Source: Streptomyces sp. DHE7-1 (GTDB taxonomy: Bacteria > Actinomycetota > Actinomycetes > Streptomycetales > Streptomycetaceae). Taken from it: DNA of 64,000 bases. The notes under the pieces were generated by a model, which saw nothing but the letters and a program-made list of their open reading frames with translations, ran no database searches and had not been told where the DNA came from. Position numbers and translations under genes: made by a program. Position 1 is the stretch's first letter; every line of letters begins with the position of its first letter. The stretch is from the NCBI GenBank assembly GCA_016432725.1, contig JACJDG010000003.1, forward strand, positions 558,001 to 622,000, in the 5' to 3' direction. Below, piece by piece: positions 1 through 9,127 of the stretch.

Positions 1-1263
1 GAGGGCGTCTTCCTGTTCCTGACCCCGCTGAGCGACGAGCGAGGACTGCTGCCGGGGGTCCGGGTCCGCCGGCTGCCGCTGCGCACCGGAGCCCCCGTGG
101 ACCACTGCCTGACCGCGTTCGACCGGGTGACAGTGCCGCGCGAGGCCCTGCTGGAGTCCGAGCACGGCCGGCTGGACGCCGAGGGCCGGCTGCACAGCGG
201 TCTCGGCAACCGGCGCAAGCGGTTCCTGCACTCCATCGGCCGGGTCACCATGGGCAAGCTGTGCATGAGCGGCGCCGCCGTCGGCGCGACCCGGGCCGCG
301 CTCGCGATAGCCGTACGCTACGGCGACCACCGGCTGGTCAGCGGGCCGCGCGCGGGTCAGCGCGTCCCGCTGAACGCCCATCGCCCGCATCACGGGCGGC
401 TGCTGAAGGGCATCGCCACGGCCTACGCCATGACCTTCCTGCACCGGGCGGCACTCGCCCGCTGGGCCGCCGGGCACCCCGGGGCGGAAGCCGGGGAACG
501 GGCGGACGCCGAACGGCTGATCGCCGTGGCCAAGGGCTGGATCACCTGGCAGGCGCGGGACATCACGGTCGAGTGCCGGGAACGGTGCGGCGCCCAGGGC
601 CTGTTCGCCGCCAACGGCCTGTCGGAGTTCCCGCAGTACATCGAGGGCACCATCACCGCCGAGGGCGACAACCTGGTGATCTGGGTGAAGGCGGCCGCCG
701 AGATGCTGTTCGAGCACCAGCCGCCCCGCCAGGAGCCCGAACCCCCGGGCGGTGTGGAGCGGTTGACGGACGTCCGGCATCTGCGCGGGCTGCTGGCCCG
801 GGCCGAGGCCGTCTGGCAGGACCGGGCGCGGGCGGCCCTGCGCCGGGGTCCCTCCGGCGATCCGGTCGAGCGGTGGAACGGAGCGTCCTCCGCCGCCCTG
901 GAGATGGTCTCGGTGCACGCCCGGCTGCAGGCGGCCGACGCCTTCCTGGCCGCGGTGGCCCGGGCGCGGCACCCGGAGGCGGGCGGTCTGCTGGAGGATC
1001 TGTGCCGCTTGTTCCTGCTGGAGCAGCTCGGCGAGTTCACCGGCGACCTGCTGGCCGACGGGCACCTCTCCGCCGACCAGGTGCGCGCCCTCCCCCAGCT
1101 CCTCGACGACGTCCTGCGCGACCTCGCGCCGCGGATGACCGAGCTGGTCGAGGCGTTCGACCTGCCCAGGGAGTTCCTGGACGGCATCCCGATGACCGGC
1201 GGCGGTCCCGGCTCGCTCGCCGCCCACTGCACCGACCACACCCCCGCCGGGTCCGAGGGCTGA
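1..1263 (+). CDS. Acyl-CoA dehydrogenase/oxidase-like flavoprotein, 3' part
   Basis: The reading frame is open from base 1, so the 5' end lies outside the window; an internal ATG at 97 is not the natural start. The visible 420 residues match the middle beta-domain and C-terminal helical domain of acyl-CoA dehydrogenases/oxidases: an FDRVTVPREALL segment, a helical domain, and QGLFAANGLSEFPQYIEGTITAEGDN, which resembles the flavin-contacting glycine region. The long C-terminal extension after about residue 240 is more like acyl-CoA oxidases. The role is FAD-dependent alpha,beta-dehydrogenation of an acyl-CoA; the substrate cannot be told. An inverted repeat lies just after the stop. Confidence 0.7.
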   Translation, partial: EGVFLFLTPLSDERGLLPGVRVRRLPLRTGAPVDHCLTAFDRVTVPREALLESEHGRLDAEGRLHSGLGNRRKRFLHSIGRVTMGKLCMSGAAVGATRAALAIAVRYGDHRLVSGPRAGQRVPLNAHRPHHGRLLKGIATAYAMTFLHRAALARWAAGHPGAEAGERADAERLIAVAKGWITWQARDITVECRERCGAQGLFAANGLSEFPQYIEGTITAEGDNLVIWVKAAAEMLFEHQPPRQEPEPPGGVERLTDVRHLRGLLARAEAVWQDRARAALRRGPSGDPVERWNGASSAALEMVSVHARLQAADAFLAAVARARHPEAGGLLEDLCRLFLLEQLGEFTGDLLADGHLSADQVRALPQLLDDVLRDLAPRMTELVEAFDLPREFLDGIPMTGGGPGSLAAHCTDHTPAGSEG

Positions 1264-1744
1264 CCTGTCCCGAGGGATCCCCTGCCCGGCCCGGACCGCC
1301 TGCGGCCGGGCGTCCCGGAGGGGACCGGACCGTTCCCTCGCATCGCGGCGCGCCCGTACCGCGCGCCGGCGGCCGCTCGCGCCGGGCTCCGGGTCCCGCC
1401 GGCAGCCGGCCCGCGGGGCGGCCGACGACGTCCCGCGCGCGATGCCCGAGCGGCGACCCGGCACCCCGGGCCCGGCCCGCCACGACGCCACCGGCCGTCG
1501 CGTGGACGGGGCGGGACGGAGGCGGAATCGTCGGGAAGATCACGTGGCTCCGCGGACAGTCCCACGCCGCGGCCCGGTCCGGCGGGTTCCGCCCCGCGTC
1601 CTCCCCTTGGCGCTGCCGGTCCGCCCGAAGCGCGCGGGCCGCTCTGCGGTTGGGGCGGGCCCGGCGCCGGGGGCAGCATGGAGGTACCGGTCCGCAGCGC
1701 TCGGAGTACGCCCCCGACGACCGACCGGTGGAGGTGGATCCGGT
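1264..1744. other. Intergenic region upstream of the PAS/GAF/SpoIIE gene
   Basis: About 480 bases with no convincing gene. Long open frames here are GC-bias artefacts without family signatures. Apart from the hairpin at 1284-1311 no repeat or clear promoter was recognised; the control region of the downstream phosphatase presumably lies here. Confidence 0.5.
1284..1311. terminator. Possible terminator hairpin after the acyl-CoA dehydrogenase
   Basis: GCCCGGCC at 1284-1291 pairs with GGCCGGGC at 1304-1311 around a 12-nt loop, 20 nt after the stop. There is no T tract, as is usual for Streptomyces hairpins. Confidence 0.4.
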
Positions 1745-3806
1745 ATGGCAGTGGACTCCTTCCGCGCCGGCGACGAGCACAGCCCCGAGCGGCCCCGCCC
1801 GACCGGCCTGCTGGACGTGCTCAGCGTGGCCGCCGTGGCGCTCGACACCAGTGGGCGCATCGTCTTCTGGACCCCGCAGGCCGAGGAGCTGTTCGGGTAC
1901 AGCGCCGAGGACGTGCTCGGCCAGTACGCGGCCCAGCTGCTCGTCCGGCCCGAGCACCTGCAGGCCGTGGTGAGCCTGTTCTCCGAGGTCCTGCAGACCG
2001 GCCGGGGGTGGGCCGGTGCCTTCCCCATCCGGCACAAGGACGGCAGCAGCCGCCTGACGGAGTTCCGCACCATGCGGCTGCTGGACGACGTGGGACAGGT
2101 GTACGCCCTGGGCATCGCGGCCGACCACACGCTGCTGCAGCGGGTGGAGACCGACCTGGCCCTGTGCGAGCGGCTGATCAACCAGTCGCCGATCGGCCTG
2201 GCCCTGCTGGACCCCGATCTGCGCTACCTGCTGGTCAACCCGGCACTGGAGCGGATCGACGGCGTTCCCGCCGAGGACCACATCGGGCGCCGGCTGCGGG
2301 AGATGCTGCCGTTCTTCGACGTGGGCACCGTCGAGTCCTGTCTGCGTCAGGTGCTCGCCACCGGCCTGCCGCTGCTCGACCAGTACCACGTGGGTCTGCC
2401 GCCCTCCGATCCGGAGCACGAGCACGCCTGGTCGCTGTCCTTCTACCGCCTCGAGGACCCCGGCGGGCGGGTGCTGGGCGCGGCCGCCTCGGTCGTCGAC
2501 GTCACCGAGCGGCACCACGCGGCCGCCGAGGCGGACCGGGCCAGGCGGCGGCTGGCGCTCATCGCGGACGCCTCGACCCGGGTCGGCACCTCGCTCGAGG
2601 TGGAGCAGACCGCCCGTGAGCTGGCCGACATCGCCACTCCGGTGCTCGCCGACGTGGTCGCCGTCGACGTGCTGGACTCGGCCCTGGCCTGCCGCCGCGT
2701 CCGCCGCCCGGACAACGGCCCGGAGCTGTTCCGCGCCCTCGCTCTCAGGGCGGCCCACCCCACGGTGGCGCTGCGGGCCGCCGACCCGCCCGGCGACCTC
2801 GCGTCCTACGAGGGTGACCGGCTGGTGACCCTGTGCGTCCACACCGGCCGTCCGGTCCTGGTCCGGCACGTCGGCGAGCGGGACCTGTCGCGCATCGCGC
2901 GCAACGAGGAGGCCGGGGCCTATCTGGCCCGGGCGGGCGTGCACTCGTATCTCGCCGTACCGCTGATCGCGCACGGCGAGGTGCTCGGCGCGCTCGACCT
3001 CAAACGCACCCGCAACCCGCTGCCCTTCGACGACGACGACGTCGTGCTGGCGGGCGAGCTGGCCGGCCGCGCCGCGATCGCCATCGACAACGCCCGCTGG
3101 TTCCAGAGCGTGCGCAACACCGCGCTCACCCTCCAGCGCAGCCTGCTGCCCGACCACTCAGCGCACCACACCGGCCTGGAGCTGGCCTCCCGGTACCAGC
3201 CCGCGCAGGCCACCAGCGAGGTGGGGGCGACTGGTACGACGTCATCCCGCTGGCCGACGACAAGACCGCGCTGGTGGTGGGCGACGTCATGGGCAACGGC
3301 ATCGACGCGGCCGCCACCATGGGCCGGCTGCGCACCGCGACCTGCGCCTACGCGGACCTGGACCTCGCCCCCGACGCGGTGCTCCAGCACCTGGACCGGA
3401 TCACCTGCGATCTGGAGCACTACATCGTCACCTGTCTGTACGCCGTGTTCGACCCCCGCACCCGGCGGTGCACCATCGCCAACGCCGGCCACATGCCGCC
3501 CGCCCTCGCCCGTCCCGGCCGGGCGCCCGAGCTGCTCGACCTGCCCCCGGGGCACCCCTCGGCGTCGGGGGCGTCGAGTTCGAGACGGCCACGGTGGAGC
3601 TGGGGCCCGGCGACCTGCTGGTGCTGTACACCGACGGCCTCGTGGAGACGCGGCAGCACCCCATCGACGACCGGCTCAACGTGCTCCTCGGCTTCCTCGA
3701 CGAACCGGGACGGCCGCTCGAGGAGACCTGCGACCTGCTGCTGTACGGCCTGCGGCACCCCGAGGACCACGACGACGTGGCGCTGCTCGTCGCCCGGGCG
3801 CTGTGA
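1745..3806 (+). CDS. PAS-PAS-GAF-SpoIIE (PP2C-type) serine phosphatase, two frameshifts as read
   Basis: A multidomain sensor phosphatase of the RsbU/RsbP kind, which in actinomycetes usually dephosphorylates anti-sigma-factor antagonists. Starting at ATG 1745 there is PAS1 (about 20-130, GRIVFWTPQAEELFGYSAEDVLG), PAS2 (about 140-255), GAF (about 265-420) and a PP2C/SpoIIE domain (about 440-685) with GGDWYDVIPL, VVGDVMGNGIDAAA and LYTDGLVETR, which carry the metal-binding aspartates. The frame changes at G-run 3223-3227 and at C-run 3555-3558; one added base at each restores a continuous 687-aa product. No transmembrane segment is seen, so it is probably cytoplasmic. The signal sensed is unknown. 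Confidence 0.85.
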
Positions 3807-3914
3807 GGCCCGCGCACCCGGCGCCGGGCAATCCCCGCCCCGCATGGTGCGGTTCGCCCGACGATGCCACCCTGGGACGGGAGGTCTTTCGAGGAGCGCG
3901 ATCCAGGAGGGCCG

Positions 3915-5392
3915 ATGGGACGGGACGTCCCGGCGCTCGTCTTCACCCGTGAGGACCGGCGCCGGTACCGGATCAAGATGCAGGAGTGTCTCGACGTCTT
4001 CGCGCAGATGCTGCGCGATCAGCTCTTCGAGGCCGAGCGGCCCCAGGTGGGGCTGGAGATCGAGCTGAACCTGGTCGACGACGCCGCCGAGCCCGCGATG
4101 CGCAACACCGCGGTGCTGGAGGCGATAGCGGACCCCGCCTGGTCCACCGAGCTGGGCCGGTTCAACCTGGAGATCAACGTGCCGCCCCGCGCGCTGACCG
4201 AGGGCGGCCCCGACGCCTGGGAGTCCGAGATCCGCGCGGCGCTGAACCACGCGGACGAGCGGGCCAGGTCGGTGGGCGCCCGCCTGGTCGTGATCGGCAT
4301 CCTGCCCACCCTGCGGCAGGACGACATAGGCGAGGGGACCCTGTCGGAGAACCCGCGCTACCGGCTGCTGAACGACCAGGTCTTCGCGGCGCGCGGCGAG
4401 GACCTGCGGATCGAGGTGGACGGCGTCGACCGGCTGCGGACGTACGCCGACACGATCACGCCCGAGGCCGCGTGCACCAGCACGCAGTTCCATCTCCAGG
4501 TGTCACCGGAGAACTTCGCCGGCTACTGGAACGCGGCGCAGGCCATCGCCGGGGTGCAGGTGGCGCTGGCGGCCAACTCGCCGTTCCTGTTCGGCAAGGA
4601 GCTGTGGCACGAGACCCGGGTGCCGTTGTTCGAGCAGGCGACCGACACCCGCCCCGAGGAGATCAAGGTCCAGGGGGTGCGGCCCCGGGTGTGGTTCGGG
4701 GAGCGGTGGATCAACAGCGTCTTCGACCTGTTCGAGGAGAACCTGCGCTACTTCCCGGCCCTGCTGCCCCTGTGCGACGAACAGGATCCCGGCGAGACGC
4801 TGGACCGCGGGGACGTCCCCGGGCTGGCCGAACTGTCCCTGCACAACGGCACCATCTACCGCTGGAACCGGCCGGTCTACGCCGTCTCCCACGACAAGCC
4901 CCACGTGCGGGTCGAGAACCGGGTGCTGCCCGCCGGGCCGACGGTCGCCGACACCCTGGCCAACGGCGCCTTCTACTACGGGCTGACCCGCGCGCTCGTG
5001 GAGGAGGACCGGCCGGTGTGGTCGCGGATGTCCTTCGCCGCGGCGGAGGAGAACCTCCACACGGCGGCCCGGCAGGGATCGACGCCCTGCTGTACTGGCC
5101 CGGCATGGGCGAGGTGCCGGTGCCCGAACTGGTGCTGCGCCGGCTGCTGCCGATGGCGCATCGCGGGCTGGAGCAGTCCGGCATGGACTCGGCCTGGCGG
5201 GAGCCGCTGCTGGGCATCATCGAGCAGCGCTGCGTCACCGCCCGCAACGGGGCGGTGTGGCAGAAGGAGATGTTCCACCGCATCGAGTCCGGCACGCAGG
5301 CCGGCCGCCACGAGGCGCTGCGCCGCATGACCGAGCTGTACATCGACTACATGCACCTCAACGCCCCGGTCCACACCTGGCCGGTGGACTGA
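3915..5392 (+). CDS. Glutamate--cysteine ligase family protein (carboxylate-amine ligase), one frameshift as read
   Basis: ATG 3915 follows AGGAGG at 3905-3910. The N-terminal part has the GCS2 core (VGLEIELNLVDD, FNLEINVPPRAL, TSTQFHLQVSPENFAGYWNAAQ), which holds glutamate and Mg-ATP ligands. The C-terminal part (LLYWPGMGEVPVPELVLRRLLPMAHRGL) is in the next frame; one missing G in 5075-5077 explains this, and repair gives 492 aa, normal for the family. Members join glutamate to cysteine or another amine; some act in mycothiol or ergothioneine-type thiol metabolism, but the substrate cannot be assigned from sequence. The gene follows the phosphatase by about 110 bases and could be co-transcribed. 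Confidence 0.8.
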
Positions 5393-5477
5393 CCGGGCGG
5401 CCCGGGGAACGCGGCCGGCGACGGCAGCCGTCCGGGCTCCCGGGCGCGCCCGCCGGGTCCGATGCCCGTGGCGTCCG

Positions 5478-6239
5478 TCAGGCGGGCCGTTCCTCGGCGG
5501 CTTCCGTCACCGTCTCCTCGTGCCTTGCCGTGGCGCCGCGCGGCCGCCGCACGACGAGGTCTCGCACCTCGAACGACATCGCGGTCGTCGACCGGTCGGG
5601 CGGAGGGTGGTAACGCCCGGCGCATACCGACAGATTGACGATGAGGTGGGCGTGCCAGCCGGAACCCACCCCGCGCCGGTCCGCGAAGGCGCGGGTGCCG
5701 TTCACCCACCAGACGACGGACCGGGCGCCGAAGTCGGTCCGCAGGTCGATCCAGGCGCCGGGGCGGACGGCGTCGTCACGGAAGTAACTGCCGCTGCCGC
5801 GAACGTGGTTGGAGAGCTCCAGCAGATCCGGGTTGTCGGGGTGGTACTCGAAGACGTCGATCTCCTGGCCGCCGTCGCGCCAGGTCCAGATGGCGGGCCA
5901 GGCGCCGGTCTCCCGCGGCAGCCGTACCCGGGCCGTGAGGACGTCTCCGGTCCGGAGCAGGAACGCCTCCTCGCTGCCCTCCGTGGTCAGCAGTCCGGTG
6001 TTCCACCGGCCGTCCGGCCTCCGTCTGGCCCGGAAGACGCCCGACCGGCTGTAGGCGGCGTCGGACACCAGGTGGTCGAGCTTGTCGTCGCCGGGGTTGT
6101 CCGGGCCGCCGTCGGGATACGCCCACGAACGGCCCGCGACCCACTGGCGTTCCGAGGTGAAGTCCGCGGTGAACACCACGTCGGACCGGGCCGGAGTGCG
6201 CGGAGCCGGAACCGGGCCGCTCGATGTCGGTTGTTCCAT
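5478..6239 (-). CDS. GH16-like glycoside hydrolase (beta-glucanase fold), no signal peptide
   Basis: A 253-aa protein with the GH16 catalytic signature ExDxxE as EIDVFE (E126, D128, E131), preceded by PAIWTWRDGGQ and followed by strands typical of the jelly-roll fold (IDLRTDFGARSVVWWVNG, AHLIVNLSVC). GH16 enzymes hydrolyse or rearrange beta-1,3/1,4-glucans and galactans. Unusually there is no N-terminal signal peptide, only a Pro-rich start (MEQPTSSGPVPAPRTP). It may act inside the cell or on imported oligosaccharides. It is a single leftward gene convergent with the ligase gene. Confidence 0.75.
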   Translation of the reverse strand: MEQPTSSGPVPAPRTPARSDVVFTADFTSERQWVAGRSWAYPDGGPDNPGDDKLDHLVSDAAYSRSGVFRARRRPDGRWNTGLLTTEGSEEAFLLRTGDVLTARVRLPRETGAWPAIWTWRDGGQEIDVFEYHPDNPDLLELSNHVRGSGSYFRDDAVRPGAWIDLRTDFGARSVVWWVNGTRAFADRRGVGSGWHAHLIVNLSVCAGRYHPPPDRSTTAMSFEVRDLVVRRPRGATARHEETVTEAAEERPA

Positions 6240-6345
6240 GACCGATGTCTCACCGGCTGGGGCCCGACCATGCGCCGGGACGGCCGGAACACCGCGGGAA
6301 TGACCCGTCCGGGTGAAGGGCGCCCGCGCACGCGCCGGAGCGTGC

Positions 6346-7128
6346 TCAGTCCTCGCGCAGGACGAGGACCAGCGGGACGCCGCGGCAGGGCACCAGCCGG
6401 AGGCCGTCGTGCTCGGCGGGCGCCGACCCGGCGAGCAGGGCGCCGAAGCCGGGGCCCCTGGTGAGGGAGCCGGCCAGGTGCGCGGGGTCCGCCGAGGCGG
6501 CGACCCGGCCGCGGGCGTTCACCAGGTGGGCGGGGCGGGGCAGCCTGCGCAGCAGGGGCAGTACGGCGGCCTCGAAGTGCCGCAGGTACACGTCGGCGGC
6601 GGCGACCCCGGCGAAGCGCCCTTCCGTCTCGACGGGCGCGGACAGGGTGAGGCTGTACTCGTCGGAGCAGAGGTAGTCGACGTAGGGGCCCGCCACGGCC
6701 CGGCGGCCGGTGTCGCGGGGCAGGGTGAACCAGTCCCAGTGCGTGTAGTCGGAGTAGGCCGAGTGGTCGGGGTCGAGGTCGAGCAGCAGGGGCCGCAGGT
6801 CTCCGTCGGTGCCCTTCTGCCACCACTCCAGCCACGCCGGTACGTCGGCCAGCAGACCGGGGGCCGCCACGAAGCCGGCGCCGGAGACCAGTTCCTGGCA
6901 GGTCAGGCGGTGGTGCAGGCCGGGACGGAGGGCGGCGAGGTCGGCGCTCGCGGGGCGGCCGCCCCGGGCGGACACCCTGGCGAGCAGGGCCGCGGTGTCG
7001 GCGCGGATGGCGGCGACGGCCTCGAAGACCGTCTCCAGCGCGCCGCCCACCCGGGAGGCCACCCAGGCCTCGACGTCCGTGTCCAGCGTGGCTGCCGCCG
7101 AGGCGGCCTGCCCGGGGCTCCAGCCCAT
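6346..7128 (-). CDS. Cache (PDC)-type sensor-domain protein linked to polyamine transport
   Basis: A 260-aa soluble protein resembling stand-alone Cache/PDC small-molecule-binding domains: an N-terminal helical part (to about 95) then a PAS-like part with LVSGAGFVAAPGLL, DYTHWDWFTLPRDTGRRAVAGPYVDYLCSDEYSLTLSAPV and GVAAADVYLRHFE. It has no signal peptide or kinase/cyclase output domain. It is transcribed in the same direction as and 36 bases downstream of the FadR-type regulator, and both are divergent from the ABC transporter operon, so it probably binds the transported amine or a related ligand. The biochemical role is not established. Confidence 0.6.
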   Translation of the reverse strand: MGWSPGQAASAAATLDTDVEAWVASRVGGALETVFEAVAAIRADTAALLARVSARGGRPASADLAALRPGLHHRLTCQELVSGAGFVAAPGLLADVPAWLEWWQKGTDGDLRPLLLDLDPDHSAYSDYTHWDWFTLPRDTGRRAVAGPYVDYLCSDEYSLTLSAPVETEGRFAGVAAADVYLRHFEAAVLPLLRRLPRPAHLVNARGRVAASADPAHLAGSLTRGPGFGALLAGSAPAEHDGLRLVPCRGVPLVLVLRED

Positions 7129-7164
7129 GATGTCCTCCAGCGGACGGGAACCGGACGCGGCGCG

Positions 7165-7914
7165 TCAGAGGGTGAGGCGCACGGCGACGAGCCGTTCCGT
7201 GGCGTCCCTGACGCACCGCTCGGCCAGCGTGCCGGCCGTTTGGTCGGCCCCATCCTGCACGGCGGAGATCACGGAGCGGTGACGCTCCGCCACTTCTTCA
7301 CGATATTCGTCGCTGTCGAGGACCAGGCACAGCAGGGCGCCCACCTCGCTCTGGAGGGCCACCTGTTCGCGGGTGAGCCGGGCGGACTGGGCGGCGGCCG
7401 CCAGTTCGACGTGGAAGCGGCCGTACAGGCGGCTGCGCGCGGCCGTCTCCCGGGCCCGCGCCAGTTCCTCGGCGGTGCGGCGCAGCGGGTCCAGGTCACC
7501 GGGTTCGGTGCGCTGGGCGGCGAGGCGGGCGGCGGCGCCGGACAGGGCGGCCCAGTGGTCGCCCAGGTCGCGCAGTTCGTCGGTGCTCCAGCCGCGCAGC
7601 CGGGCCTCCAGCCGGTCGGCGGCGGGGACCTCGGGCAGGGAGACGAAGCTGCCCCCGCCGCGGCCCCGGCGGGTGGTGACCAGGCCCTGCTGCCGCAGGG
7701 CCATGAGGGCCTCGCGCAGGGTCACGGTGGAGACGCCGAGCCGGCCCGCCAGGTCGCTCTCGCCGGGCAGTTGCTCGCCGTCGGCGAGCAGGCCGAGTTC
7801 GATGGCGTCCCCTATACGGCGGACGACGGCGTCCACCCGCGCCCCGCCGTCCACCGGGGTGAAGACGGCCAAGCGGGCGCCGCCCTCCCTCTCGTGCTGC
7901 CTCACGGCCACCAC
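7165..7914 (-). CDS. FadR-subfamily GntR transcriptional regulator
   Basis: A 249-aa regulator with a winged helix-turn-helix (about 25-90: LPGESDLAGRLGVSTVTLREALMALRQQGLVTTRRGRGGGSFV, the GntR signature) and a C-terminal all-helical FCD ligand-binding domain (about 95-240). It is divergent from the ABC ATPase gene with a 100-base shared promoter region that holds a perfect 18-bp palindrome, so it very probably controls the transporter genes and itself. The effector may be a polyamine or a product of it; this is inferred from position only. Confidence 0.85.
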   Translation of the reverse strand: MVAVRQHEREGGARLAVFTPVDGGARVDAVVRRIGDAIELGLLADGEQLPGESDLAGRLGVSTVTLREALMALRQQGLVTTRRGRGGGSFVSLPEVPAADRLEARLRGWSTDELRDLGDHWAALSGAAARLAAQRTEPGDLDPLRRTAEELARARETAARSRLYGRFHVELAAAAQSARLTREQVALQSEVGALLCLVLDSDEYREEVAERHRSVISAVQDGADQTAGTLAERCVRDATERLVAVRLTL

Positions 7915-7949
7915 CTCATGCGTTGACTCAAGCTTTACCTTAAGGGCCC

Positions 7950-7978
7950 TTGAGATTAGAACTATGACTTCATATGTT
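7950..7978 (+). promoter_or_regulatory. Predicted sigma-70-like promoter of the ABC transporter operon
   Basis: TTGAGA at 7950-7955 and TATGTT at 7973-7978 are 17 bases apart, placing transcription start near 7985, inside the palindrome at 7980-7997. An imperfect palindrome (CTTAAGGGCCCTTGAG) overlaps the -35 region. Confidence 0.5.
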
Positions 7979-7979
7979 T

Positions 7980-7997
7980 GCGCTCAACGTTGAGCGC
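7980..7997. promoter_or_regulatory. Perfect 18-bp palindrome, likely operator of the FadR-type regulator
   Basis: GCGCTCAACGTTGAGCGC is a perfect inverted repeat lying between the predicted -10 element and the ATPase start codon. Its position over the expected transcription start fits repression by the divergently encoded GntR/FadR protein. Confidence 0.6.
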
Positions 7998-8014
7998 TCC
8001 AGAAAGGTTCCCGC

Positions 8015-9046
8015 ATGGAGGGAATTGCGATCCGGCTGCAGGATCTGCGGAAGTCGTTCGGTGAGACGACCGCCGTGGCCGGAGTCGACCTGGAGGTCCG
8101 GGACGGGGAGTTCTTCTCGATGCTCGGCCCGTCCGGATCCGGGAAGACCACGGTCCTCCGGCTCATCGCCGGGTTCGAGACCCCCACCGGGGGCGGCATC
8201 GAACTGGCCGGGCAGGACGTCACCGGCCTCGCCCCCTTCGAGCGGGACGTGCACACCGTCTTCCAGGACTACGCCCTGTTCCCGCACATGACCGTCGAGC
8301 AGAACGTCGCGTACGGGCTGAAGATCCGCAAGGTGCGCAAGGCCGAACGCCTGGTCCGCGCCCGCAAGGCTCTGGCGGAGGTCCGCCTCGAGGGCTACGG
8401 CCGGCGCCGCCCCGCCCAGCTGTCCGGCGGCCAGCGCCAGCGCGTCGCTCTCGCCCGCGCCCTCGTCGGCCGTCCCCGGGTCCTGCTGCTCGACGAGCCG
8501 CTCGGCGCCCTCGACCTCAAGCTGCGCGAACAGATGCAGGTCGAACTCAAGGCGCTGCAGCGGGAGGTGGGCATCACCTTCGTCTTCGTCACCCACGACC
8601 AGGAGGAGGCCCTGACGATGAGCGACCGCATCGCCGTCTTCGACCAGGGCCGCATCGCCCAGGTCGGCACTCCGGCGGAGATCTACGAGCGCCCCGCCAC
8701 CCCCTTCGTCGCCTCCTTCGTCGGCACCTCGAACCTGCTGGAGGGCGAGACGGCCCGGCGGATCGTCGGCGCGCCCGGCACGTACAACATCCGCCCGGAG
8801 AAGATCCGCGTGCTGAAGGAGTCCGCCGAGGCGGACGAGCCCGGGCACGCCACCGCGACCGGCACCGTGGCCGAGGTCGTATACCTCGGTGACGCCACCC
8901 GGTTCCTCGTCGACCTCGACGGCGGCGGCCGGCTCACCGCCCTGCAGCAGAACCTGGAGACCTCCTCCGAGGACGTCGCCGCCTACCGCGGCACCCGGGT
9001 CAGGCTGCGCTGGCACCGCGGTCACGCCGTCCAGTTGCCCACCTGA
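8015..9046 (+). CDS. ABC transporter ATP-binding protein, polyamine type (PotA-like)
   Basis: A 343-aa ATPase with Walker A (GPSGSGKTT), Q-loop (VFQDYALFPHMTV), signature LSGGQRQRVALARAL, Walker B (VLLLDEPLGALD) and switch His (VFVTHDQEEALTMSD), followed by a TOBE-like C-terminal domain (about 245-343). This arrangement and the following lipoprotein and two permease genes define a spermidine/putrescine-type (PotABCD) importer. ATG 8015 is the first gene of the operon, downstream of the palindromic operator. The exact substrate is inferred. Confidence 0.85.
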   Translation: MEGIAIRLQDLRKSFGETTAVAGVDLEVRDGEFFSMLGPSGSGKTTVLRLIAGFETPTGGGIELAGQDVTGLAPFERDVHTVFQDYALFPHMTVEQNVAYGLKIRKVRKAERLVRARKALAEVRLEGYGRRRPAQLSGGQRQRVALARALVGRPRVLLLDEPLGALDLKLREQMQVELKALQREVGITFVFVTHDQEEALTMSDRIAVFDQGRIAQVGTPAEIYERPATPFVASFVGTSNLLEGETARRIVGAPGTYNIRPEKIRVLKESAEADEPGHATATGTVAEVVYLGDATRFLVDLDGGGRLTALQQNLETSSEDVAAYRGTRVRLRWHRGHAVQLPT

Positions 9047-9127
9047 CCACCGGCCCCGGCCCCACCCGACTCCGCTCCGCCGTCCGTCCCCCGCTCGCGC
9101 AAGGCTCCCTCACCCCTGGAGAACGTC

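Noticed and set aside
1037..3157. Very long leftward open frame opposite the PAS/GAF/SpoIIE gene
   Set aside because: Low-complexity composition, no family match and wrong codon-position GC; it is the antisense shadow of a convincing gene.
3223..3558. Programmed ribosomal frameshifting in the phosphatase gene
   Set aside because: The same kind of one-base loss occurs in eleven other unrelated genes, with no slippery heptamer or conserved recoding signal.
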